In this document: piece after piece, positions 34,443 through 43,222 of the stretch
Position numbering within the stretch: the first letter of the stretch is position 1
Layout of the letters: each line of letters starts with the position of its first letter
DNA from: Rhodococcus spelaei
Lineage (GTDB): Bacteria; Actinomycetota; Actinomycetes; Mycobacteriales; Mycobacteriaceae
Direction: 5' to 3'
DNA length: 64,000 bases
NCBI RefSeq assembly: GCF_006704125.1
Contig: NZ_VIGH01000005.1
Coordinates: forward strand, 124,001-188,000
Notes under the pieces: model-generated
What the model saw: only the letters and a program-made list of their open reading frames with translations
The model's database searches: none
What the model was told of the DNA's origin: nothing
Position numbers and translations under genes: made by a program

Positions 34443-35486
34443 GTGGGAGTAGAGGTATCGGTCGAGGGGCTCACCAAGTCTTTCGGCTCTCAGAAGATCT
34501 GGCAGGACGTCACCCTGACGCTGCCTGCCGGCGAGGTCAGCGCCCTTCTCGGGCCTTCGGGAACCGGTAAGTCGGTATTCCTGAAGTCGCTGATCGGTCT
34601 TCTCCGGCCCGAACAGGGGTCGATCGTGATTGACGGCACCGACATCCTTCAGTGCACGTCCAAGGAGCTCTACGAGATCCGGCAGATGTTCGGCGTCCTC
34701 TTCCAGGACGGCGCGCTGTTCGGCTCGATGAACCTCTACGACAACGTCGCGTTCCCGCTGCGTGAGCACACCAAGAAGTCCGAGTCCGACATCCGCAAGA
34801 TCGTGATGGAGAAGCTCGAGCTCAACGGACTCATCGGTGCCGAGAACAAGCTGCCCGGCGAGATCTCCGGCGGTATGCGCAAGCGCGCCGGGCTGGCCCG
34901 CGCGCTGGTGCTCGACCCCGAGATCATCCTCGTCGACGAGCCGGACTCCGGCCTCGACCCGGTTCGCACCACCTACCTCAGTCAGCTGCTGATCGACATC
35001 AACGCGCAGATCGACGCGACGATCCTGATTGTGACGCACAACATCAACCTCGCCCGGACCGTGCCGGACAACCTGGGCATGCTCTTCCGGAAGCAGCTCG
35101 TGATGTTCGGCCCGCGCGAAGTCCTCCTCACCAGCGAGGAGCCGGTGGTCAAGCAGTTCCTCAACGGCAGCAAGATCGGTCCGATCGGTATGTCCGAGGA
35201 GAAGGACGACTCGCAGATGGCCGCCGAACTCGCGATGAAGGAAGCCGGGCATCACGACGGCTCCCAGGAGGTCTCCGGTGTGGTCCCGCAGATGCAGGCG
35301 ACCCCCGGCATGCCGGTGCGTCAGGCCGTCGGACGTCGGCAGGCCCGCGTGCGCTCGATCCTGCACACCCTCCCGCCCGAGGCCCAGCAGCCCATTCTCG
35401 AGAGCCTCGGCGACGACCAGGCAACTCAGGTGATTCCCGCGTACAACGACTCCGGTGCCGAGTCGTCGTCGTGGAGCCACGGGTAG
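34443..35486 (+). CDS. mceG: Mce lipid-transport ATPase MceG (Mkl)
   Basis: A 347-residue ABC ATPase. Walker A is LLGPSGTGKS (about 35-44), the Q-loop region FGVLFQDGALFGSMNLYDNVAFPL, the signature GEISGGMRKRAGLARAL, Walker B EIILVDEPDSGLDP and the H-loop ILIVTHNI. The C-terminal ~90-residue extension (FLNGSKIGPIGMSEEKDDSQMA...RRQARVRSILHTLPPEAQQ) is characteristic of MceG. The GTG at 34443 was chosen because GGAGG lies six bases upstream; an earlier GTG lacks one. It energises all Mce importers of the cell. Here it directly precedes yrbE and mce genes, whereas in M. tuberculosis it is separate from them. Confidence 0.95.
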   Translation: MGVEVSVEGLTKSFGSQKIWQDVTLTLPAGEVSALLGPSGTGKSVFLKSLIGLLRPEQGSIVIDGTDILQCTSKELYEIRQMFGVLFQDGALFGSMNLYDNVAFPLREHTKKSESDIRKIVMEKLELNGLIGAENKLPGEISGGMRKRAGLARALVLDPEIILVDEPDSGLDPVRTTYLSQLLIDINAQIDATILIVTHNINLARTVPDNLGMLFRKQLVMFGPREVLLTSEEPVVKQFLNGSKIGPIGMSEEKDDSQMAAELAMKEAGHHDGSQEVSGVVPQMQATPGMPVRQAVGRRQARVRSILHTLPPEAQQPILESLGDDQATQVIPAYNDSGAESSSWSHG

Positions 35487-35495
35487 TCCGCGCGG

Positions 35496-36290
35496 ATGGG
35501 GGGTTCGAAGTCCTCGCTGCTGAGTCCCGTTTCAGCAGCGCTGACCCAAGCCGGGCTGATCGTCCAGTTGTTCGTCGACGTCATCCGGAATCTGTTTCGT
35601 AAGCCGTTCCAGTTCCGTGAGTTCATCGAGCAGGCCTGGTTCATCGCCAGCGTCACCATCCTGCCGACCGCGCTCGTCGCCATCCCGTTCGGTGCGGTCG
35701 TCTCGCTGCAGACCGGTTCGCTGATCAAGCAGCTCGGCGCGGAGTCGTTCACCGGTGCGGCCAGCGTCCTCGCGGTGATCCAGCAGGGCAGTCCGATCGT
35801 GACCGCGCTGCTGATCGCGGGCGCCGCCGGCTCGGCGGTCACCGCGGACCTCGGCTCCCGGACGATTCGCGAGGAGATCGACGCGATGGAGGTGCTGGGC
35901 ATCAACCCGGTTCAGCGCCTGGTCGTGCCCCGCGTGCTGGCCATGGTGCTGGTCGCGGTGCTCCTCAACGGACTGGTGTCGGTCGTCGGTATCGGCGGTG
36001 GGTACTTCTTCAACGTGATCCTCCAAGGCGGCACCCCCGGTGCCTACCTGTCCTCGTTCTCAGCGCTGGCGCAGCTGCCCGACCTCTACATCGCCGAAGC
36101 GAAGGCCGCGATCTTCGGTGTCATCGCCGGCGTCGTCGCCGCCTACAAGGGGCTGCACCCGAACCCCGGCCCGAAGGGCGTCGGCGAGGCCGTGAACCAG
36201 ACCGTCGTCATCACGTTCCTGTTGCTCTTCTTCGCGAATCTGATCCTGACCATGGTGTACCTGCAGGTCGTTCCTGCGAAGGGGGCTTGA
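35496..36290 (+). CDS. MlaE-family Mce permease YrbEA
   Basis: A 264-residue inner-membrane permease with about five spans: N-terminal amphipathic part, then IASVTILPTALVAIPFGAVVSLQTG, ASVLAVIQQGSPIVTALLIAGAAGSAVTADLG, VLGINPVQRLVVPRVLAMVLVAVLL and the end VVITFLLLFFANLILTMVYLQ. The loop RTIREEIDAMEVLGINP is the EExDAxxxxGxxP coupling motif shared with MlaE that contacts the ATPase. It starts nine bases after mceG. With YrbEB it forms the channel of the Mce complex. Confidence 0.95.
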   Translation: MGGSKSSLLSPVSAALTQAGLIVQLFVDVIRNLFRKPFQFREFIEQAWFIASVTILPTALVAIPFGAVVSLQTGSLIKQLGAESFTGAASVLAVIQQGSPIVTALLIAGAAGSAVTADLGSRTIREEIDAMEVLGINPVQRLVVPRVLAMVLVAVLLNGLVSVVGIGGGYFFNVILQGGTPGAYLSSFSALAQLPDLYIAEAKAAIFGVIAGVVAAYKGLHPNPGPKGVGEAVNQTVVITFLLLFFANLILTMVYLQVVPAKGA

Positions 36291-36294
36291 CCGA

Positions 36295-37155
36295 ATGACC
36301 ATCGCGAAGGGGCGCGGCGACCGCACACTGATGCGGGCGCGCAAGGTGGGGCGCGCACCGCTGAACGTGCTCGACCGCGCAGGCGACCAGATGTCGTTCT
36401 ACGCCCGGTCGATCGCGTGGATCCCGCGGACCGTGACGCACTACGGCCGCGAGGTGCTGCGGCTGCTCGCCGAGGTCACGTTCGGCTCCGGGGCGCTCGC
36501 GGTGATCGGCGGCACCATCGGCGTCATCGTGATGATGTCGGGCTTCACCGGTGTCGTCGTCGGCCTGCAGGGCTATGCCGCGCTCGACCAGCTCGGAAGC
36601 TCGGTGCTGACCGGCTTCCTCTCCGCGTACGTCAACACCCGTGAGATCGCGCCGATCGTTGCGGCCCTGGCCCTGTCGGCGACGGTCGGCTGTGGTTTCA
36701 CCGCCCAACTCGGCGCCATGCGGATCTCCGAGGAGATCGACGCGCTCGAGGTGATGGCGGTGCCGTCGGTGCCGTTCCTGGTCACCACCCGCATGATCGC
36801 CGGGTTCGTCGCAGTCATCCCGCTGTACATCGTCGGCCTGCTGGCGTCGTACTTCGCCTCGCGGATCATCAGCACGCTGTTCAACGGGCAGTCGAGCGGT
36901 TCGTACGACCACTACTTCAATCTGTTCCTGCCACCCGCCGACGTGCTGTGGTCGTTCGGCAAGGTGCTGGTCTTCGCCTTCGTGCTGATCATGATCCACT
37001 GCTACTACGGCTACAACGCCTCCGGCGGCCCTGCCGGCGTCGGTGTGGCCGTGGGCCGGGCCGTCCGGACGGCGATCGTGACGATCGCCGTGCTCGACTT
37101 CTTCCTCAGCCTCGCGATCTGGGGAACGACGACCACAGTGAGGGTTGCTGGATGA
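36295..37155 (+). CDS. MlaE-family Mce permease YrbEB
   Basis: A 286-residue partner of YrbEA: membrane segments ALAVIGGTIGVIVMMSGFTGVVVG, APIVAALALSATVGCGFTAQLG, TRMIAGFVAVIPLYIVGLLASYF and VLVFAFVLIMIHCYYGYNASGG, and the coupling motif ISEEIDALEVMAVPSVPF. The ~50-residue basic N-terminus is usual for this subunit. It starts four bases after YrbEA, and its stop overlaps the mceA ATG. Confidence 0.95.
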   Translation: MTIAKGRGDRTLMRARKVGRAPLNVLDRAGDQMSFYARSIAWIPRTVTHYGREVLRLLAEVTFGSGALAVIGGTIGVIVMMSGFTGVVVGLQGYAALDQLGSSVLTGFLSAYVNTREIAPIVAALALSATVGCGFTAQLGAMRISEEIDALEVMAVPSVPFLVTTRMIAGFVAVIPLYIVGLLASYFASRIISTLFNGQSSGSYDHYFNLFLPPADVLWSFGKVLVFAFVLIMIHCYYGYNASGGPAGVGVAVGRAVRTAIVTIAVLDFFLSLAIWGTTTTVRVAG

Positions 37156-38516
37156 GCGACACAGGATCGGTCGTGCGCCGGCGGGTGCTCGGCCTGGTGT
37201 TCTTTCTCGTGCTCGCGCTGTTCGTGGCGTTCACGATCGGCATGTACAACAAGTCCTTCAAGAAGGTCGTCAACGTCAGCCTGGTGACCGACACCGTGGG
37301 CAACTCGCTGCCGAACCATGCCGACGTGAAGGTGCGCGGTCTGATCGTGGGGGAGGTGCGGTCCGCGTCCACCGCAAACGGCAAGGTCACCTCGCAGTTG
37401 GCCATCGACCCGGACAAGGCCGAGCTGATCCCGTCCAATGCCACGGCACGACTGCTGCCCAAGACGCTGTTCGGTGAGCGCTACGTCTCGCTGATCGTGC
37501 CGCCGGGGGACACCAAGGCGCCGATCACCAACGGCGACACCCTGTACCAGGACGCCAGTGGCAACGCGATCGAGGTGGGCGAACTGCTCGACGGCCTGCT
37601 CCCGCTGCTGCAGGCGGTCCCGCCGCAGGATCTCGCGAACACTCTCGGCGCGCTGAACCAGGCGCTGACCGGGCGCGGCAAGGACATCGGCCTGAGCCTC
37701 GAGCGGCTCGAGACCATCTTCGCGGGCGTGAACACCGAGATGCCGAACCTGCGTCAGGGCATCAAGGGTCTCGCGGACTTCTCCCAGACTTACGCCGACG
37801 CCGCGCCGGAACTCGTGAACGCACTCGACAACCTGCGCACCACCAGCGCGACCGTGGTCCAGCAGCAGAACCAGATCCGGACGCTGATCTCCACGGCCAC
37901 CGGGACCGCGGGCACCACAGCTGATTTCCTGACCACGAACCGGGACTCGCTGATCACGATCGCGGCCGACTCCAGGGAGACCCTCCAGGTGCTGGCCGAC
38001 GCGTCACCGACCTTCGGTTGCACGTTCGCCCAGTTCGTCCCGATCGTGAAGAGCGCCAGCGACATCCTCGGCCTCAATGCGGACGGCAGCCTCAAGGACC
38101 ATCCCGGCGCGCGGGCGGCGACGGTGTTCGTCAACCCGAAGGGCCGCTACCTGCCCAACCAGGACGAGCCGCGGCTCTTCGACAACCGCGGAGCCAAGTG
38201 CTACACGCCCGCGGCGCCGGGGGAGAAGTTCGGCCAGTACCCGGGCGGGTCGTACAACGACGGCGCCTACCAGGTGCCCTCGCGTAACCCGGGACCGTCC
38301 TACGTGGCCTCGCCGGAGCGGCCGCAGTACTCGCCGGTTCCCACCGCGGCGGGCGCACCGAACACGCCCGCCAGCTACACCGGCTCGACACTCGAACAGG
38401 ACACACTGGCCGTGATCTACGGGGCAGGTACCGACACTTTGCCGGAGAACGTACCCGGTTGGACGACGTTGCTGGGCGCACCGGCACTGCGGGGAGCGGA
38501 GGTGAGCGTCAAGTGA
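37152..38516 (+). CDS. Mce family protein MceA
   Basis: A 454-residue first member of the Mce hexamer: one N-terminal membrane span (VLGLVFFLVLALFVAFTIGMY), the MCE domain (VNVSLVTDTVGNSLPNHADVKVRGLIVGEV...RLLPKTLFGERYVSLIVP), a long helical region that forms part of the lipid-carrying needle (LEVGELLDGLLPLLQAVPPQDLANTLGALNQAL and on), and a Pro/Tyr-rich C-terminal tail. ATG overlapping the YrbEB stop (ATGA). Mce hexamers carry lipids such as fatty acids or sterols across the periplasm to the permease; which lipid this set carries is not evident. Confidence 0.93.
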   Translation: MSDTGSVVRRRVLGLVFFLVLALFVAFTIGMYNKSFKKVVNVSLVTDTVGNSLPNHADVKVRGLIVGEVRSASTANGKVTSQLAIDPDKAELIPSNATARLLPKTLFGERYVSLIVPPGDTKAPITNGDTLYQDASGNAIEVGELLDGLLPLLQAVPPQDLANTLGALNQALTGRGKDIGLSLERLETIFAGVNTEMPNLRQGIKGLADFSQTYADAAPELVNALDNLRTTSATVVQQQNQIRTLISTATGTAGTTADFLTTNRDSLITIAADSRETLQVLADASPTFGCTFAQFVPIVKSASDILGLNADGSLKDHPGARAATVFVNPKGRYLPNQDEPRLFDNRGAKCYTPAAPGEKFGQYPGGSYNDGAYQVPSRNPGPSYVASPERPQYSPVPTAAGAPNTPASYTGSTLEQDTLAVIYGAGTDTLPENVPGWTTLLGAPALRGAEVSVK

Positions 38517-39592
38517 AGCAGCAGTTCCGTGGCCTCGCAGCGCCGTTGACCAAGCTCATCATCTTCGCCGTCGTCACAGTGGTGGCCACCGCCATGCTCG
38601 CGTTCACCATCGCGAACACCAGTGGCAGTGGGGGTACCAAGTTCAACGCGGTGTTCTCCGACGTCGCCTCGCTCAACAAGGGCGACGAGGTTCGCATCGC
38701 GGGCGTCCGCGTCGGTCAGGTCGACAAGATCTCGATCGTCAACGACCGCGAGGCGCAGGTGCAGTTCTCGCTGACCGACCGGAGTTGGATCCCCGCGAGT
38801 TCCACCGCGACCATCCGGTACCGGAACCTGGTCGGCCAGCGCTACATCGCGCTCGAGCAGGGCCAGGGCCAGCAGGGCATGAAAATGACTGCGGGCGAGA
38901 CGATCCCGCTCGACCACACCAAGCCGGCGGTCAACCTGACCACACTGTTCAACGGGTTCCGTCCGCTGTTCCAGACGCTGAACGCCGACGACGTGAACAA
39001 GCTGTCCTTCCAGATCATCCAGGTGTTCCAGGGGGAGGGCGGTTCCATCTCCGAACTGGTGCGCAACACCGCCTCGCTGACGAACACGATCGCCGACAAG
39101 GACAGGGTGATCGGCGACGTGATCAACAACCTCAACGGCATCCTCGGCACCGTGAACAAGCACGACGACGAGCTGAGCTCGCTGATCGTCAACACCCAGC
39201 AGTTGGTCACCGGCCTCGCCAACGACCGCGGCGTGCTCGGCAGCGCGGTGACCTCGCTCGCGGGTCTCACCGACACCACCGCGGGCCTGCTCGAGCCGAC
39301 GCGGCCGTCCATCCAGGGTTCGGTGTCCGCGCTCAACTCCCTCGCGGGCACGTTGAACGCGCAGAGCGACAAGGTGAACAAGATTCTCCAGACCCTGCCG
39401 GTCAAGCTGGACAAGCTGAGCCGGATCGCCAGCTACGGCTCGTGGTTCCAGTTCTACCTCTGCGGCATCGACGTCGTGGCCGGTCCCGGCGAGTCGAAGC
39501 ACCTGAACCTGCCGACCGGACTGCCGACCGTGAACCAGCCGCTGTACACCAACTCCGCACCGCGGTGCTCGGCGAACGGAGCCGGCCAGTGA
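38513..39592 (+). CDS. Mce family protein MceB
   Basis: A 359-residue Mce subunit: N-terminal span KLIIFAVVTVVATAMLAFTIA, MCE domain with FSDVASLNKGDEVRIAGVRVGQVDKI and TATIRYRNLVGQRYIAL, helical needle region with ~150 residues of coiled-coil-like repeats, and a short C-terminal domain with two Cys. GTG start overlaps the mceA stop; the frame upstream of it is inside mceA. Confidence 0.93.
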   Translation: MKQQFRGLAAPLTKLIIFAVVTVVATAMLAFTIANTSGSGGTKFNAVFSDVASLNKGDEVRIAGVRVGQVDKISIVNDREAQVQFSLTDRSWIPASSTATIRYRNLVGQRYIALEQGQGQQGMKMTAGETIPLDHTKPAVNLTTLFNGFRPLFQTLNADDVNKLSFQIIQVFQGEGGSISELVRNTASLTNTIADKDRVIGDVINNLNGILGTVNKHDDELSSLIVNTQQLVTGLANDRGVLGSAVTSLAGLTDTTAGLLEPTRPSIQGSVSALNSLAGTLNAQSDKVNKILQTLPVKLDKLSRIASYGSWFQFYLCGIDVVAGPGESKHLNLPTGLPTVNQPLYTNSAPRCSANGAGQ

Positions 39593-40584
39593 AGCAACGA
39601 CGCAGCCCGGCAACCATCGGTGCGCTCGGCATCGTCGTGGTGCTGCTCGCGACGATGTCCGCGTTCTTCCTCGAGGACCTGCCGCTGATCGGGGCCGGTG
39701 CCACGTACCGGGCCGAGTTCAGCGAGGCCGCGGGCCTCAAGCCGAACAACGAGGTCCGCATCGCGGGCGTCAAGGTCGGCAAGGTCACCAACGTCTCGCT
39801 GGACGGCAACAAGGTCGAGGTCGCCTTCAAGGTCAAGGACGCATGGGTGGGCGACCAGACCACGGCCTCGATCCAGATCAAGACGATCCTCGGGCAGAAG
39901 TACCTGTCCCTCGACCCCCGCGGCTCCTCCTCGCTGCGGGCCAGCGACACCATCCCACTCGATCGCACCACCTCGCCGTACGACGTGATCGACGCGTTCT
40001 CCAGCGCGGCGACCACGCTGAGTGAAGTGGACACCCCCCAACTCGCGAAGAGCATGCAGACGCTCTCCGAGGCGTTCTCCGGGACCCCGGCCGATGTCCG
40101 GGCCTCGCTCGACGGCGTCTCGCGGTTGTCGAAGACCATCGAGAGCCGCGACGTGGAGCTGAACAAGCTGTTCGCGGCGACGTCGAAGACCTCGAAGGTG
40201 CTGGCCGACCGCAACGCCGAGTTCACCCAGTTGATCGGGAGCGCGGGGCTGCTGCTCGGCGAGCTCAACGACCGTCAGCAGTCGATCTCGAAGCTGCTCA
40301 CCGGAACTCAGCGGCTCTCGCAGCAGCTGACCGGCCTGGTCAAGGACAACGAGGCGCAGATCGGTCCCGCGCTCGAGCAACTGCGCGGTGTGGTGCAGAT
40401 CCTGCAGGACAACAACGCGAACCTGGACAAGGCAATCAAGTTGTACGCACCGTTCACACGGCTGTACGCGAACATCGTCGGCAACGGGCGCTGGTTCGAC
40501 CAGGTGGTCGTCAACCTGACACCGCCCGCGCTCCCGCTCATCCCGGGATACCGCGATCCGGTGCGCACGCTGGGGGGTAACTGA
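39589..40584 (+). CDS. Mce family protein MceC
   Basis: A 331-residue Mce subunit, the shortest of the six: N-terminal span ATIGALGIVVVLLATMSAFFL, MCE domain with FSEAAGLKPNNEVRIAGVKVGKVTNV and IQIKTILGQKYLSLDP, then the helical part (TTLSEVDTPQLAKSMQTLSEAFSG... and ELNDRQQSISKLLTGTQRLSQQL). It ends with LPLIPGYRDPVRTLGGN. GTG start overlaps the mceB stop and its own stop overlaps the mceD start (TGATG). Confidence 0.93.
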   Translation: MKQRRSPATIGALGIVVVLLATMSAFFLEDLPLIGAGATYRAEFSEAAGLKPNNEVRIAGVKVGKVTNVSLDGNKVEVAFKVKDAWVGDQTTASIQIKTILGQKYLSLDPRGSSSLRASDTIPLDRTTSPYDVIDAFSSAATTLSEVDTPQLAKSMQTLSEAFSGTPADVRASLDGVSRLSKTIESRDVELNKLFAATSKTSKVLADRNAEFTQLIGSAGLLLGELNDRQQSISKLLTGTQRLSQQLTGLVKDNEAQIGPALEQLRGVVQILQDNNANLDKAIKLYAPFTRLYANIVGNGRWFDQVVVNLTPPALPLIPGYRDPVRTLGGN

Positions 40585-41870
40585 TGACCGGCGTGAGCCC
40601 TGGTAAGCGGACGCGGTTCACCCGCGCCCAGATGATCACGACCGCACTGGTCGTGGTGGTTGCGCTGGTCCTGGCGTTCGGTGGCTGGTGGCTGCTCACC
40701 CGGGCCGGCACGACCAAGATCACCGCGTACTTCGACAAGTCGGTCGGTATCTACGCCGGCTCGGACGTGCGGGTACTCGGAGTCAAGGTCGGCTCGATCA
40801 CCGACGTCGAGCCGCAGGGTGACCAGGTGAAGGTGCAGATGCGCGTCGACCGCGGCGTCGACATCCCGGCCGACGCCAAGGCCGCGCAGATCACGCCGTC
40901 GGTGGTCTCGGACCGGTACATCCAGCTCGCTCCCGCCTACAACGGCGGTGACGTGATGGCGTCCGGCGCGACGATCCCGCGCGAGCGCACCGCGACCCCG
41001 GTCGAGGTGGACCAGCTGTACTCGAGCATCGAGGGACTGTCCGAGGCGCTCGGTCCCAACGGCGCCAACAAGAACGGTGCGCTGTCGAATCTCGTCGACA
41101 CCGCCTCGAAGAATCTCGACGGCAACGGTCAGGCCCTCGGTACCACCATCACCGAGCTGTCCAAGGCCGCGGCGACCCTCAACTACTACCGTGGAGACCT
41201 GTTCGACACGGTCAAGAACCTGCAGACATTCGTCAGCGCCCTCGCCGCGAACGACGCGCAGGTCCGCCAGTTCAACAGTCAGCTCGCGGATCTCAGCGGG
41301 TTCCTCTCGGGCGAGCGTCAGAACCTCGGCGCCGCGTTGAACCAGCTGTCGTTCGCACTCGGCGACGTGGCCAACTTCGTCCGCGACAACAAGGACCTGG
41401 TGGCCAGCAACGCCGAGGGTCTGGTCCAAGTGACGCAGACCCTCGCCGACAACCGTCAGGACCTGGTCGACTCGTTGACCACCCTGCCGCTCGCGATCAG
41501 CAATGTCGTCAACTCCTACGACGCCGAGTCCGGCACCCTCGCCTCGCGGGTGAACCTGCCCGAGACCCAGGACCCGTTCGGCACGCTGTGCAAGCTGATG
41601 GACCTGTCGAAGCTGATGCCGGGCGACCCGAAGTTCGACGCGCTCGGACGGCAGATGCGGCCGGTGCTCGACAACTGCAAGACGATCATGGACCAGGTCA
41701 CCGCGGGCGTGAAGACGCCCACCCTGAACCTGCCGTTCGGCATCCTCAGTGGCGACAACCTGCAGCGGCCGTCCCAGCCGGGCACCGTGCCCGGCACCGT
41801 CTCACCGCGGCTGGGCAACTCCCAGGCGCCGGGTCTCAGCGATCAGAACATCCCCCGGAGTGGGCAGTGA
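40584..41870 (+). CDS. Mce family protein MceD
   Basis: A 428-residue Mce subunit: N-terminal span ALVVVVALVLAFGGWWLL, MCE domain with FDKSVGIYAGSDVRVLGVKVGSITDV and AQITPSVVSDRYIQLAP, long helical segment (ELSKAAATLNYYRGDLFDTVKNLQ...), and a Pro/Gly-rich tail after the two conserved Cys (LCKLMDLSKL, LDNCKTIMDQ). It is followed by three exact near-copies of an 18-base unit in which the mceE start region lies. Confidence 0.93.
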   Translation: MTGVSPGKRTRFTRAQMITTALVVVVALVLAFGGWWLLTRAGTTKITAYFDKSVGIYAGSDVRVLGVKVGSITDVEPQGDQVKVQMRVDRGVDIPADAKAAQITPSVVSDRYIQLAPAYNGGDVMASGATIPRERTATPVEVDQLYSSIEGLSEALGPNGANKNGALSNLVDTASKNLDGNGQALGTTITELSKAAATLNYYRGDLFDTVKNLQTFVSALAANDAQVRQFNSQLADLSGFLSGERQNLGAALNQLSFALGDVANFVRDNKDLVASNAEGLVQVTQTLADNRQDLVDSLTTLPLAISNVVNSYDAESGTLASRVNLPETQDPFGTLCKLMDLSKLMPGDPKFDALGRQMRPVLDNCKTIMDQVTAGVKTPTLNLPFGILSGDNLQRPSQPGTVPGTVSPRLGNSQAPGLSDQNIPRSGQ

Positions 41871-41924
41871 AACGGGGGCGGGCAGTGACACAGGAGCGGG
41901 CAGTGAAGCCGGGGCGGGAAGGGA
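41861..41924. repeat. 18-bp tandem repeat at the mceD/mceE junction
   Basis: The phrase (C/T)GGGCAGTGA recurs at 41861, 41879 and 41897 with an exact 18-base period, and a decayed fourth copy (CGGGAAGGGA) sits at 41915. Each intact copy carries a GTG in the mceE frame, so the unit multiplies the GTGA stop-start junction; the fourth has turned into a strong ribosome site for the GTG at 41930. Confidence 0.7.
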
Positions 41925-41929
41925 CACGG

Positions 41930-43222
41930 GTGAAGCGCGCAATCGCTATCGGCTCCGGCGCCTGCGTGATCGCGCTGGTCGCCTCGGGGTGCGGTTCCCA
42001 GGGCATCTACAGCATCCCGCTGCCCGGCGGCGCGAAGATCGGTGACAACCCGATGCACCTGACGGTGCAGTTCGACGATGTGCTCGACCTGGTCCCGCAG
42101 TCCACCGTCAAGGTGGACGGCGTGCCGGTCGGCCGCGTCGAGAACGTCGGCGTGCCGAGCGACGGCTGGACCGCGAACGTGGACGTCGTGGTGGACTCCT
42201 CGGTCAACCTGCCCGCGAACGCACTCGCGAGTGTCCAGCAGACCAGCCTGCTCGGCGAGAAGTTCATCGAGCTCAAGGCTCCGGCGGCCAACCCCGACGC
42301 GGCGCGGCTGTCGGACGGGGCGACCATTCCGGTGGACCGGACTCGGCACGCCACCGACATCGAGCAGGTCCTCGGCGCGCTGTCGCTGCTGCTCAACGGC
42401 GGCGGCGTCGCCCAGCTGCAGCCGATCATCCACGAGCTGACGAATGTCTTCGACGGTCGCGAGCAGAAGGTGCGCGGCCTGCTCGATCAGGCCAACACAC
42501 TCGTCGACGGATTGAACCAGCAACGCGACGACATCACCCGCGCGCTGGACGGACTCGACGCGCTCAGCGGCCGGGTGGTCGAGCAGACCGGGCAGATCGA
42601 CAAGATCCTCGCGGAGATCCCGCCCGCGGTGCAGGTGCTGAACGAGCAGCGTCCGCAGTTCGTCCAGATGCTCGGCCAGCTCGACCGGCTGGGGCAGGTC
42701 GGTACCGACGTACTCACCAAGTCCAAGGACAACCTGATCGCGGACCTGCGGGCACTGCGCCCGACGTTGCAGGCGCTGGCCGACTCGGGCGACGACCTGG
42801 TCACCGTGCTGCCGCTGATCCCGACCTTCCCGTTCCCGGACGGAGCGGAGAAGGTCATCCACGGCAACTCGATGAACCTCTTCCTCTCGCTCGACATGCG
42901 GATCGGCCAGCAGCTCGACGCCCTAGGTGTCGGGCAGCCGGACCCGGTCTACATCGCGCCGCCGCCGGGTTACGGCGGCCACGTGCCGAAGGTGGATCCG
43001 TCCAACCCGTACTACAACGGCAACGGTCCGCGGCCCGGATGGCCGACGGTCTCGCTGCTGCCGCTGCCCCCGATCGTGCCGGCCCCCGCGCCGCCGCCGG
43101 GCGCGCCGGTGGCCCCGGGCACGGAGCCTGCCAAGGGTAAGACCGACGAAGCCAAGAAGGACGAGGCTCCGCAGAACCCGCTGAGCGGGCTCCTCGACAA
43201 GCTGGGGGTGGGTGGCCGATGA
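41930..43222 (+). CDS. Mce family lipoprotein MceE (LprK-like)
   Basis: A 430-residue lipoprotein Mce subunit. The GTG at 41930 has GGAAGGGA five bases upstream and gives a 20-residue signal VKRAIAIGSGACVIALVASG ending at the lipobox Cys21 (VASGC). Three earlier in-frame GTGs (41867, 41885, 41903) would add up to 21 residues. MCE domain: VQFDDVLDLVPQSTVKVDGVPVGRV...SVQQTSLLGEKFIELKAP. A helical needle part follows, then a Pro-rich tail (PLPPIVPAPAPPPGAPVAPG) and a charged C-terminus. In Mce operons the fifth subunit is the lipid-anchored one, as here. Confidence 0.92.
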   Translation: MKRAIAIGSGACVIALVASGCGSQGIYSIPLPGGAKIGDNPMHLTVQFDDVLDLVPQSTVKVDGVPVGRVENVGVPSDGWTANVDVVVDSSVNLPANALASVQQTSLLGEKFIELKAPAANPDAARLSDGATIPVDRTRHATDIEQVLGALSLLLNGGGVAQLQPIIHELTNVFDGREQKVRGLLDQANTLVDGLNQQRDDITRALDGLDALSGRVVEQTGQIDKILAEIPPAVQVLNEQRPQFVQMLGQLDRLGQVGTDVLTKSKDNLIADLRALRPTLQALADSGDDLVTVLPLIPTFPFPDGAEKVIHGNSMNLFLSLDMRIGQQLDALGVGQPDPVYIAPPPGYGGHVPKVDPSNPYYNGNGPRPGWPTVSLLPLPPIVPAPAPPPGAPVAPGTEPAKGKTDEAKKDEAPQNPLSGLLDKLGVGGR

